Assembly (NCBI GenBank): GCA_964552325.1
Contig: CAZKHA010000209.1
Location: forward strand, 1-5,696
Reading direction: 5' to 3'
From: CAZKCK01 sp964552325
GTDB taxonomy: Bacteria; Bacteroidota; Bacteroidia; Bacteroidales; TTA-H9
Length of the DNA stretch: 5,696 bases
Shown: one piece after another, positions 1 through 5,696 of the stretch
Position numbering within the stretch: position 1 is the stretch's first letter
Layout: each line of letters starts with the position of its first letter
Translations under genes and position numbers: made by a program
The notes under the pieces: model-generated
What the model saw: the letters and a program-made list of their open reading frames with translations, nothing else
What the model was told of the DNA's origin: nothing
The model's database searches: none

Positions 1-1145
1 CGTGCCACATCAAGCGCTTTGTCAATTTGGTAGGTTTCAAAGCCCGCGGCCCCGCCCCACGAAAAATCAGGAATGTTTTTAGGAGGGAAGTCGGCCCCGA
101 AAATATTGCACATAATGCCTGCCACCGTACCCGTATTAATCATGGTGTTGATACCCGTTTTGGAGTGGTCGCCCATGGTTAATCCCACAAACTTTAAGCC
201 TGTGTCTATCTCTATGCCATCGGCATACGAGCGTATGCTGCCATAATTGTTTTTAAGATCGGAGTTGTTGGTGTCAGCGCCCAGGTTTACCCATTGGCCC
301 AGATAGGAATGCCCCAAAAAACCATCATGTTGCTTATTAGAAAATGAGTGGATTATGCTACATTCAACCTCTCCACCAACCTTGCAAACCTCGCCAATAG
401 AGGTTCCTTCATATATTTTTGCCCCAATTTTAACAACGCTGTTGTCGCCAATAAACGCAGGGCCTTCTATAACCGCATTGGGCATAATTTTGGCATTGCG
501 GCCAATATACACCGGACCTTCTTCGGCAATGATTACCACTCCGGGATATAGCACAGCACCTGTGGCTATAAATATGCGCTCAGGATTTACTAAAAATGCA
601 CCTTCATGAACAAGCCCATCGCAAAAGCCTATTCCTGGGCTCAGTGCAAAATCGTTGATAATTTCCTTGGCATTATTCGCCACCAAATCCCACGAATATT
701 GAACCATCGTTGAACCTTCAGTAAGATTAACCGTTGGTAGCTCTCCTTTTTCCGGAAAAACAAGCAAGCCTTCATCATCTTCTGCCAGCAAATGCAGGCT
801 GGAGGCTTTTAGAAATGCAGCCGCAACGTTTTCGCCAGAATACATCAAGGTGTCCGTTTTTAAGGTTCTTATAAAATCAAGTAGCTTTTCGCTGGGTAGC
901 AGTCGGGCATTTATAAACAGACAATCATCGCTAATTAGCTGATTAACCGGAATATCGGGATAAAGTTCAGCAGTGTAGGCTCCCAACTGCTCGCGGGTAA
1001 AATAACTGATTGGCAGGTGTTTAAACCGGTATTCGATTTTCTCGCGAAGCAACAAAATGCCACAACGTAAGTCAAACACGGGCCTGAGTTTCACCAAGGG
1101 ATTTAACCAGCGGTAAGCGGGATCTTCAAAAATAACGATGCGCAT
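1..1145 (-). CDS. GlmU-like putative sugar nucleotidyltransferase/acetyltransferase (partial at C-terminus)
   Basis: An open frame of 381 codons runs from ATG at 1145 to the left edge without a stop, so the C-terminus is missing, probably by only 10-30 residues given the family's usual ~390-410. It resembles the alternative Bacteroidota GlmU family, proposed to make UDP-GlcNAc from glucosamine-1-phosphate for peptidoglycan and surface glycans in the cytoplasm. The N-terminal part (about 1-180) carries the family-like LRPVFDLRCG segment (20-29) in place of the usual GxGTRM pyrophosphorylase signature, and YSWDLV (150-155). The rest shows hexapeptide-type left-handed beta-helix repeats (about 185-345), for example GPVYIGRNAKI. 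LGHSYLG (277-283) lines up with GHLTYLG of E. coli GlmU, making His279 the likely acetyltransferase base; GADTNNSDLKNNYG (289-302) and GDHSKTGINT (325-334) follow. A promoter lies just upstream. The family assignment is firm; dual activity is inferred from family knowledge. Confidence 0.88.
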   Translation of the reverse strand, partial: MRIVIFEDPAYRWLNPLVKLRPVFDLRCGILLLREKIEYRFKHLPISYFTREQLGAYTAELYPDIPVNQLISDDCLFINARLLPSEKLLDFIRTLKTDTLMYSGENVAAAFLKASSLHLLAEDDEGLLVFPEKGELPTVNLTEGSTMVQYSWDLVANNAKEIINDFALSPGIGFCDGLVHEGAFLVNPERIFIATGAVLYPGVVIIAEEGPVYIGRNAKIMPNAVIEGPAFIGDNSVVKIGAKIYEGTSIGEVCKVGGEVECSIIHSFSNKQHDGFLGHSYLGQWVNLGADTNNSDLKNNYGSIRSYADGIEIDTGLKFVGLTMGDHSKTGINTMINTGTVAGIMCNIFGADFPPKNIPDFSWGGAAGFETYQIDKALDVA

Positions 1146-1170
1146 GGTAAGCTTGTTATAAGTTTGCGTA

Positions 1171-1200
1171 CAAAGTTAACGCAAAAACATTCGTATCAAA
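1171..1200 (-). promoter_or_regulatory. Bacteroidota-type promoter for the GlmU-like gene
   Basis: On the minus strand TAACTTTG (1178-1171) matches the Bacteroidota -7 consensus TAnnTTTG. TTTG (1200-1197) lies upstream with an 18-bp spacer and fits the -33 element. Transcription would start near 1165, giving a leader of about 20 nt before the ATG at 1145. No Shine-Dalgarno sequence is seen, which is normal for this phylum. Both boxes are seen directly; activity is inferred. Confidence 0.6.
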
Positions 1201-1295
1201 AACTATCTAAATCAAATTCAGCGGTACAGATTCCCTATGATCCGCAAGCATGGTGTGATGCAGAGGGCTTGATAAGGCGTCTTCTTCTAAAAGCG

Positions 1296-1328
1296 AAAAG
1301 CTGGCAACTTTATCTTGAGCCAGCTTTT
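1296..1328 (-). terminator. Rho-independent terminator after the small secreted-protein gene
   Basis: A perfect 10-bp inverted repeat, AAAAGCTGGC / GCCAGCTTTT, is separated by a 13-nt loop. It begins 22 bp past the stop codon of the 69-residue protein gene. On the minus strand the stem ends in TTTT, followed by CG and another TTTT. It would end the transcript of the two secreted-protein genes before the promoter of the GlmU-like gene. The stem is also A-rich on its other arm, so it could work in both directions, but no plus-strand gene ends here. Confidence 0.7.
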
Positions 1329-1349
1329 GGGCAGGTGCAACCACCCCAT

Positions 1350-1559
1350 CTATACCATGCGATTTGCAACCACCTTTTTTGCTGCATAAACCACCCCAAG
1401 GGCAACCAAAACGCTCAATCCCCCATCCAAAGGGGCTGAACCTCCAACGGGGCCATTGGTTCCACCCGATGTTGGATCGCCGGGTGGTGGCGGTGGTGCC
1501 TGCGAATACAAACTTAAATATCCGCTCACGAAAATAATTAGGATAATGATTCTTTTCAT
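1350..1559 (-). CDS. Small secreted protein with PID-CTERM-like C-terminal anchor/sorting region
   Basis: This encodes 69 residues starting at ATG 1559. Residues 1-19 form a signal peptide: basic MKR, hydrophobic core IIILIIFVSGYLSL, and a likely cut before Q20 or A21. The mature part is about 50 residues. It has a proline run (22-26), then a Gly/Pro/Thr-rich linker, then SAPLDGG (41-47), a hydrophobic segment (about 48-60) and a basic tail with KK (61-62) and R67. A short motif, a membrane segment and a basic end in that order match the pattern of the short Bacteroidota proteins described as PID-CTERM, with PLDGG in place of PIDGG. Such proteins are thought to be sorted or anchored at the envelope; their function is unknown. 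It lies 36 bp downstream of the T9SS cargo gene with a terminator behind it, so the two are probably one transcription unit. Real coding is supported by the signal peptide and the family-like tail. Confidence 0.78.
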   Translation of the reverse strand: MKRIIILIIFVSGYLSLYSQAPPPPPGDPTSGGTNGPVGGSAPLDGGLSVLVALGVVYAAKKVVANRMV

Positions 1560-1581
1560 AGGTTTATAGATTTGAAATTAA

Positions 1582-1595
1582 TTTAACTTGTTAAA
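1582..1595. repeat. Short AT-rich inverted repeat between the two secreted-protein genes
   Basis: TTTAAC and GTTAAA are perfect 6-bp arms around a central TT, in the 36-bp gap directly after the stop of the T9SS cargo gene. It is too AT-rich, and lacks a T-run, to be a convincing terminator. It could be a weak RNA processing or attenuating hairpin, an operator for the small gene, or chance. Confidence 0.3.
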
Positions 1596-3680
1596 CTATC
1601 TTGCATTATTTGAACTTATTATACATCCTTTTCCGCTTATCACCTGAGCATTACAGGTTACTTTCACCAAAATTGGTCCTCGCGTGCTTAAGCTTAGCGA
1701 AGTAATGCCTTCCAGGTTGATGGATTTCTCAAAAACAACTTGGCCCAGCATATTCAAAACTTCCACATGCGCATTTTTGCCCGCTAGCATGGGTGCATCA
1801 ATGTACACCTTGCCATTCGATATCCATAAGCGGGCATCAAGCTGTGTGGCTGTTGGAAGGCCGGTAGCGGCTCCCAACGAAAGTTTAAATCTATTGGGGT
1901 TGCTCCCTGCGCTATGCGAAAGATTTAGGCTGCTGTGAGTCCTAAGGTTATACGTTTGTCCGCTGAGCTCATCCAGTAAAGCGATGCCAAGCGATTGATC
2001 AAACGATTCAAGGCCGCTGAAAGAGAGTTCAATGTCACCATCCATGGCACACGCGAAAGCGAGGGGAACCGTTTGTTGCCCTGTAAGCCCCGGAAGTGCA
2101 TTAATACTGAGCTTCGATGCTTCGGCCATGGTATAGATTTGGGGTGAGGCTTCGGCTCCAAACAGCTTGGGTGCTTCCAGTTGCGGGTCAAAACCCAATG
2201 TGCCTTCATCTGTGAACCAAACATAGGCCTGGTCAGTGCCCCCGGCCATACTTACCTTTACTTGGAGTAAATTAGCCATTGCTGTGGCGCTCGATTTGTA
2301 AAAGGCAGCAGAGGCATGTACGCGTGCATCATTATCAATCGAAAAATTGGGGCTGGGATTGTTGTAAACAGGCACCACAAACGATTGCCCGGGCGAAATG
2401 TACCGAGAAGCATCACCAAAACCAAAGTAGCTGTAATATACGTAGTTACGTGCGACTGGATTCCAAACATAATACACGCCGAGCACGCCGTCATTCCTTG
2501 TCCAGCCTGGGCCAGCCCAATCAATATAGGATGGATACGGGTTGGGCACCAAATTTACCGTGTAATTGGAGAAGTTTTCGTGCCCGGTTAATTGGAAATT
2601 AAAGGGTCCGTTGTTCAACATCCCACTAAACGAAAAGGTATGCCCCGCATTATCCGGATAATACACCATATAGCCTTGATTAACCGCAAGGGCTGTAGTT
2701 GGATCGCTCCCCATGCCTGACCAATTGCCATAATTGCCCGTTATATCATTTAGCGAGTTAGGGTCGAGGTTGAAAAGATAAGCGCCATTAAACAGATTGG
2801 CTGTTGGCAAAGCCGACTCATGCACCGGCACAGAAACAAAATGATAACATTGTTGGTTGAGGTCGGCATTTCCGCTCACCCAGCGTTTAACAGTGCCCTG
2901 AATACCGTTGTTCGAATGCAATAGCGAGCCTCCGCTTTCAATTACAATGCCTCCTGATGAGTTGCTGTTCTGCAAAACACCCGTCACTGTAAGCGCCGCA
3001 TTTTGATTAATTACGAGGCTTGCCCCATCTTCAACGATCAATTCATTGCAAATAGCCGGACTTTCGGGGCCGGAAGTGATGTGCAATGGGTTGGTAGCAC
3101 CAGCGGGTACGGTAACATAATAACTAGCCGAAGGTACTTGGTTAATACTCCAATTACCAGCCACAGCCCAATCCGATGAAATTGCTCCTGTCCAGCTTGC
3201 CAAGTATCTGGCCCTGTAGCCGATGGCATGGTTTACACTTAACATATCGCAAGTGCCCGACCAGTGTACCAAGGCCACATAATAGGTGCCGGAGGCAGGG
3301 CAAAGCCAATCCCCTGATGCACTGTTCCCCTCGCAATAGGTATTGTCTTTTAAAAAGCCAATCCGCTGCATCGAATTGTTCATGATCAAGAAAGCCGTTT
3401 GCTCGGCTCCCGATCCTATTTGGCCATAACAATCCGAAAAGCTATATGTTTTCCCGGCTGTTGCCGTAAATGCCCAATAGGGTTTGTAAGCCCTTCCGGT
3501 TTCTGGATAAACTTGCCAATCAACGTCAAACGTTAGCGTCCCAACATAAAGCGAAACACACTCCCATTGGGCATTTGCTTTTGGGTTCCAGAATAAAAGA
3601 TTAAATGCCAGCACAATGGCAAACAGCACACTTTTAGGCATTTCCGGTTTTATTGAAAATTTTGATTTTTTTGTAGTCAT
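1596..3680 (-). CDS. Large secreted surface protein with T9SS type A sorting domain
   Basis: The product is 694 residues from ATG 3680, exported by Sec and then probably across the outer membrane by the type IX system. Its specific function is not recognised. Residues 1-37 look like a signal peptide: a Lys-rich start, hydrophobic VLFAIVLAFNLLFW, and a cut at ANA/Q. Residues ~39-159 resemble a PPC-like beta-sandwich (WAFTATAGKTYSF, CPASGTYYVALV) with five cysteines at 41, 84, 116, 127 and 144. Residues ~162-178 hold a Trp-rich SWTG...GNWS segment, followed by a beta-helix-like stretch rich in 'GASL/GGSL' turns (~214-268). A long Tyr/Asn/Gly-rich region (~270-460) and another beta-rich part follow. 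The C-terminus (~616-689) has LWISNGKVYID and VEVLNMLGQVVFEK, the hallmark of T9SS type A domains. A frame start at TTG 3728 is possible, but a promoter box covers it, so ATG 3680 (or 3707) is preferred; ATG 3641 would also leave a complete signal peptide. An adhesin or structural surface role is only a guess. Confidence 0.88.
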   Translation of the reverse strand: MTTKKSKFSIKPEMPKSVLFAIVLAFNLLFWNPKANAQWECVSLYVGTLTFDVDWQVYPETGRAYKPYWAFTATAGKTYSFSDCYGQIGSGAEQTAFLIMNNSMQRIGFLKDNTYCEGNSASGDWLCPASGTYYVALVHWSGTCDMLSVNHAIGYRARYLASWTGAISSDWAVAGNWSINQVPSASYYVTVPAGATNPLHITSGPESPAICNELIVEDGASLVINQNAALTVTGVLQNSNSSGGIVIESGGSLLHSNNGIQGTVKRWVSGNADLNQQCYHFVSVPVHESALPTANLFNGAYLFNLDPNSLNDITGNYGNWSGMGSDPTTALAVNQGYMVYYPDNAGHTFSFSGMLNNGPFNFQLTGHENFSNYTVNLVPNPYPSYIDWAGPGWTRNDGVLGVYYVWNPVARNYVYYSYFGFGDASRYISPGQSFVVPVYNNPSPNFSIDNDARVHASAAFYKSSATAMANLLQVKVSMAGGTDQAYVWFTDEGTLGFDPQLEAPKLFGAEASPQIYTMAEASKLSINALPGLTGQQTVPLAFACAMDGDIELSFSGLESFDQSLGIALLDELSGQTYNLRTHSSLNLSHSAGSNPNRFKLSLGAATGLPTATQLDARLWISNGKVYIDAPMLAGKNAHVEVLNMLGQVVFEKSINLEGITSLSLSTRGPILVKVTCNAQVISGKGCIISSNNAR

Positions 3681-3725
3681 AACCAATCGTTTTAAAGGGT
3701 TTATCATTTTATTGACACAACAAGG

Positions 3726-3733
3726 CAAAGGTA
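3726..3733 (-). promoter_or_regulatory. Bacteroidota-type -7 box for the T9SS cargo gene
   Basis: On the minus strand TACCTTTG exactly fits TAnnTTTG. No convincing TTTG -33 element is found at the usual distance, so the promoter is incomplete or activator-dependent. Transcription would begin near 3720, about 40 nt before ATG 3680 and 13 nt before ATG 3707. The box overlaps the upstream TTG at 3728, which argues against that TTG being the start codon. Confidence 0.5.
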
Positions 3734-3788
3734 ATTCACAAAAAAGCCTTAATTATCATCGCTTTATAAACGGTAACACTGGATGGAT

Positions 3789-3818
3789 ATCTGGTAAGAT
3801 TTGTCGCAAATCTGGCAA
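3789..3818. promoter_or_regulatory. Paired repeat and palindrome, candidate regulator site upstream of glutamine synthetase
   Basis: Two copies of ATCTGGyAA (3789-3797 and 3810-3818) start 21 bp apart, two helical turns, so both would face the same side of the DNA. Between them lies a palindrome, AGATTTG-TCG-CAAATCT (3797-3813), with perfect 7-bp arms. The element lies 48 bp upstream of the -7 box of the glutamine synthetase promoter and 56 bp upstream of the divergent gene's -7 box, so it could act on either. The repeats are seen directly; a role as operator is inference. Confidence 0.4.
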
Positions 3819-3865
3819 AACAAGCTTCGCCTTGCAGGGTTTAATCAAGTAACACCTCTTTTTCC

Positions 3866-3873
3866 TACCTTTG
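3866..3873 (+). promoter_or_regulatory. Bacteroidota-type -7 box for glutamine synthetase
   Basis: TACCTTTG fits TAnnTTTG exactly and is the same octamer as the box facing the other way at 3733-3726. The best -33 candidate is only TTTA (3840-3843) with a long 22-bp spacer. Transcription would start near 3880, giving a leader of about 47 nt before ATG 3927. There is no clear Shine-Dalgarno sequence in that leader. Confidence 0.55.
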
Positions 3874-3926
3874 CTGCCCATTTTTTAACACAAAATCCCA
3901 AAAACGACCCACGTTAACATAAAGCC

Positions 3927-5429
3927 ATGAGTATCAATACATCCATGAACCCAAACCCGCTGGTTCAATACTTGAACAAACCCGCGGCAGAATTTACCAA
4001 AGCCGATTTAATCCGGTATATCGAAGACAACAACATTGAGATGATCAACTTCAGGTATGTAAGCGGCGATGGCCGTTTAAAAACCCTGAACTTTGTGATT
4101 GGCAGCCTTCAGCACCTCGACAACATTCTTACGGCAGGCGAACGCGTTGACGGATCTAGCCTTTTTAAACACATCGAAGCCGGTTCCAGCGATTTGTATG
4201 TAATCCCACGCTACAAAACAGCTTTCAGGAATCCTTTTGCCGAAACGCCAACCATTGACATTCTTTGCTCGTATTATACCAAAGATGGTGTGCCCCTTGA
4301 AAGCGCGCCCGAATACATTCTTCGCAAAGCCCATAAAGCCTTAACCGATACTACAGGCCTTACCTTCGAGGTGATGGGCGAGCTGGAATATTACATCATC
4401 AGTCCCAAGAAGAACTTGTTTCAAGCCGACGACCAACGCGGTTACCACGAATCAACGCCCTTTTGTAAGGGTGCTGACCTTAGGCGGCAGGCCATGCTCT
4501 ACATTGCCCAGGCTGGTGGCCAAATAAAATATGGGCACTCAGAAGTTGGCAACTTTACCGTGGGCGATTTGGAATACGAACAAAACGAAATCGAATTTTT
4601 GCCAACAACGCTCGAAGATGCTGCTGACCAATTGGTTATTGCCAAATGGATACTGCGTACGCTCGCCTATAAACAAGGTTTTGATGTAACCTTTGCCCCA
4701 AAAATAACCGTTGGAAAAGCCGGAAGTGGGCTCCATATCCACACACGCTTAATGAAAGATGGGCACAACGTTATGGTTGAGAATGGCCGCCTGAGCGACA
4801 TTGCAAAACGTGCCATTGCAGGATACCTTGAGCTTGCACCTTCGCTTACAGCTTTTGGCAACATGAACCCAACTTCTTATTTCAGGCTTGTACCCCACCA
4901 GGAAGCACCTACCAACATTTGTTGGGGCGACCGCAACCGCTCGGTTTTGGTACGTGTGCCCTTGGGCTGGCTGGGCGAAGGCAACATGGCCAAGAGCGTA
5001 AACCCCTTAGAACCTGACGAATTGTTCGATTTCTCACAAAAGCAAACCGTTGAATTCCGCTGCCCCGATGGCTCAGCCGATGTTTACTTGCTGATGGCCG
5101 GACTCACCGTTGCTGCCAGGCATGGCCTCGAAATGGCAGATAGCCTGGCCATTGCCGCCGACAAATATGTGGATGTGAACATTTTTGACGATGAACACAA
5201 AGAAAAGGTCAGCAAACTGAAACAATTGCCCGTATCATGTTGGGATTCGGCCAATCAGCTAGAGAAGCAAGCCGAGATTTATACACGGTATGGCGTATTC
5301 CCCAAAGGCGTTCTAGGTGGAATTGAGAAATTGCTTAAAAGCTTTAACGACCAAAACCTCCGTTCCGAAATCGGCAACAACCAAGAAGCCATTCTTAGCC
5401 TTGTACAAAAATATTTCCATTGCGGATAA
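3927..5429 (+). CDS. glnA: Glutamine synthetase, class I type
   Basis: This 500-residue cytoplasmic enzyme joins ammonia to glutamate using ATP, making glutamine for nitrogen assimilation. The N-terminal beta-grasp part (about 20-105) ends in DGSS (75-78), the loop that completes the neighbouring subunit's active site. The catalytic domain (about 125-490) has ELEYYI with Glu154, SEVG with Glu206, QNEIEF with Glu221, GSGLHIHTRL with His270, FRLVPHQEAP (Arg320, Glu326), DRNRSVLVRVP (Arg337, 339-343 area) and VEFRCPDGSADVYL (Glu376, Arg378). The metal-, ATP- and glutamate-binding positions of E. coli GS therefore appear present. The adenylylation loop reads DVNIF, with Phe420 where E. coli has the modified Tyr397 (NLY), so control by adenylylation is unlikely. 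DVYL also stands where most class I enzymes have NPYL. The start at ATG 3927 is favoured; ATG 3945 would shorten it by six residues. It is transcribed alone, with its own promoter and terminator. Confidence 0.95.
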   Translation: MSINTSMNPNPLVQYLNKPAAEFTKADLIRYIEDNNIEMINFRYVSGDGRLKTLNFVIGSLQHLDNILTAGERVDGSSLFKHIEAGSSDLYVIPRYKTAFRNPFAETPTIDILCSYYTKDGVPLESAPEYILRKAHKALTDTTGLTFEVMGELEYYIISPKKNLFQADDQRGYHESTPFCKGADLRRQAMLYIAQAGGQIKYGHSEVGNFTVGDLEYEQNEIEFLPTTLEDAADQLVIAKWILRTLAYKQGFDVTFAPKITVGKAGSGLHIHTRLMKDGHNVMVENGRLSDIAKRAIAGYLELAPSLTAFGNMNPTSYFRLVPHQEAPTNICWGDRNRSVLVRVPLGWLGEGNMAKSVNPLEPDELFDFSQKQTVEFRCPDGSADVYLLMAGLTVAARHGLEMADSLAIAADKYVDVNIFDDEHKEKVSKLKQLPVSCWDSANQLEKQAEIYTRYGVFPKGVLGGIEKLLKSFNDQNLRSEIGNNQEAILSLVQKYFHCG

Positions 5430-5454
5430 TAGGTTGCTAAAATCCACGCTCAAC

Positions 5455-5485
5455 AAAAGGTTCTCTGCTTACGGGAACCTTTTTT
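5455..5485 (+). terminator. Rho-independent terminator after glutamine synthetase
   Basis: AAAAGGTTC (5455-5463) pairs with GAACCTTTT (5475-5483) over 9 bp around an 11-nt loop. The right arm runs into a tract of six T (5480-5485). It starts 25 bp after the TAA stop of glutamine synthetase, the expected place for a single-gene transcript to end. Confidence 0.85.
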
Positions 5486-5518
5486 GTATGTAGCAGCATA
5501 CTTCGTTCGGGTGAATCG

Positions 5519-5597
5519 TTTAGTACAATTGCGTGCTTCCGTGGCGAACAAGAATAGCCACCAAAGCACCAAAGCACTAAAGCCCACCAAAGCCCTC
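5519..5597. repeat. Palindromic intergenic repeat, copy 1
   Basis: This 79-bp unit is matched by the next copy at 68 of 79 positions. Its left arm (5519-5545, TTTAGTAC...GTGGC) and right arm (5557-5581, GCCACC...GCACTAAA) form an imperfect hairpin of about 25 bp around an 11-nt A-rich loop (5546-5556). The right arm and tail are built from an 8-bp microrepeat: CACCAAAG (5559-5566), CACCAAAG (5567-5574), CACTAAAG (5575-5582), then ACCAAAG within the tail. No open frame of note crosses it. It resembles REP- or MITE-like dispersed palindromes; whether it recurs elsewhere in the genome cannot be seen here. Confidence 0.75.
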
Positions 5598-5608
5598 ATT
5601 GTTGTATC

Positions 5609-5696
5609 TTTTAGTGCAATTTAGAGCTTCCGTGTTTCCGTGGCGAAAAAGAAATGCCACCAAAGCTCCAAAGCACTAAAACTCACCAAAGCCTTC
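5609..5696. repeat. Palindromic intergenic repeat, copy 2 (reaches the window edge)
   Basis: This copy starts 91 bp after copy 1, with 12 bp of unrelated sequence between the two aligned units. Its outer arms are a perfect 9-bp inverted repeat, TTTTAGTGC (5609-5617) and GCACTAAAA (5673-5681). The inner arms GTGGC and GCCAC close on an 11-nt loop GAAAAAGAAAT (5645-5655). Relative to copy 1 it carries one 8-bp insertion, TTTCCGTG (5635-5642), a tandem duplication of the preceding TTCCGTG. The alignment is otherwise ungapped. More copies may follow beyond the window. Confidence 0.72.

Noticed and set aside
348..609. Two overlapping plus-strand frames of 67 and 84 codons
   Set aside because: Both lie antisense to the GlmU-like gene, whose frame is strongly supported by beta-helix repeats and family motifs.
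1164..1439. A 91-codon plus-strand frame with ATG start
   Set aside because: It overlaps the GlmU-like promoter, the terminator hairpin and much of the small secreted-protein gene. Its product has no recognisable domain, and the opposite-strand protein has a clear signal peptide and tail.
1582..1595. Terminator between the T9SS cargo gene and the small gene
   Set aside because: The stem is six AT-rich pairs with a 2-nt loop and no T-run, far weaker than the hairpin at 1296-1328.
3616..3852. A 78-codon plus-strand frame entering the divergent intergenic region
   Set aside because: It begins antisense to the signal peptide of the T9SS cargo gene, runs through its promoter box and the paired-repeat element, and its product looks random.
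5519..5696. Possible CRISPR array
   Set aside because: There are only two units, they are far longer than usual CRISPR repeats, they differ at 11 of 79 positions, and the 12-bp gap is too short for a spacer. No cas gene is present.
1..5696. tRNA, rRNA or insertion-sequence transposase genes
   Set aside because: No cloverleaf-like sequence, ribosomal RNA segment or transposase-like frame was seen on either strand.

Overview
The window looks like chromosomal DNA of a member of the Bacteroidota. Four independent signs agree. There is a large secreted protein with a type IX secretion (T9SS) type A C-terminal sorting domain. A very small secreted protein ends in a PID-CTERM-like region. The GlmU-like enzyme is of the alternative type found in Bacteroidota. 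Octamers fitting the Bacteroidota -7 promoter box TAnnTTTG lie upstream of three genes, and no clear Shine-Dalgarno sequences are seen. I cannot place it below phylum level from the sequence alone.

Layout. Positions 1-1145 (minus) hold a GlmU-like putative sugar-phosphate nucleotidyltransferase/acetyltransferase whose C-terminal end runs off the left edge. Positions 1146-1349 are non-coding and carry that gene's promoter and a strong hairpin terminator for the gene upstream of it. Positions 1350-1559 (minus) encode a 69-residue secreted/anchored protein. It sits 36 bp downstream of a ~694-residue T9SS cargo protein (1596-3680, minus), so the two are probably co-transcribed. A divergent intergenic region (3681-3926) holds promoter boxes facing both ways and a paired-repeat/palindrome element. 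Positions 3927-5429 (plus) encode a 500-residue class I-type glutamine synthetase, followed by a rho-independent terminator. The last ~180 bp hold two tandem copies of a palindromic, non-coding repeat; the second reaches the right edge.

How the genes relate. Glutamine synthetase makes glutamine from glutamate and ammonia. Glutamine is the amino donor for glucosamine-6-phosphate synthesis, upstream of the GlmU-type step, so both enzymes belong to core nitrogen and amino-sugar metabolism, but nothing here shows that they are co-regulated. The two secreted proteins form a separate cell-envelope unit of unknown function.

No clearly new multi-gene system is visible. The items most worth a second look are the palindromic repeats at the right end, the pairing of a T9SS cargo with a PID-CTERM-like miniprotein, and the repeat element upstream of glutamine synthetase.
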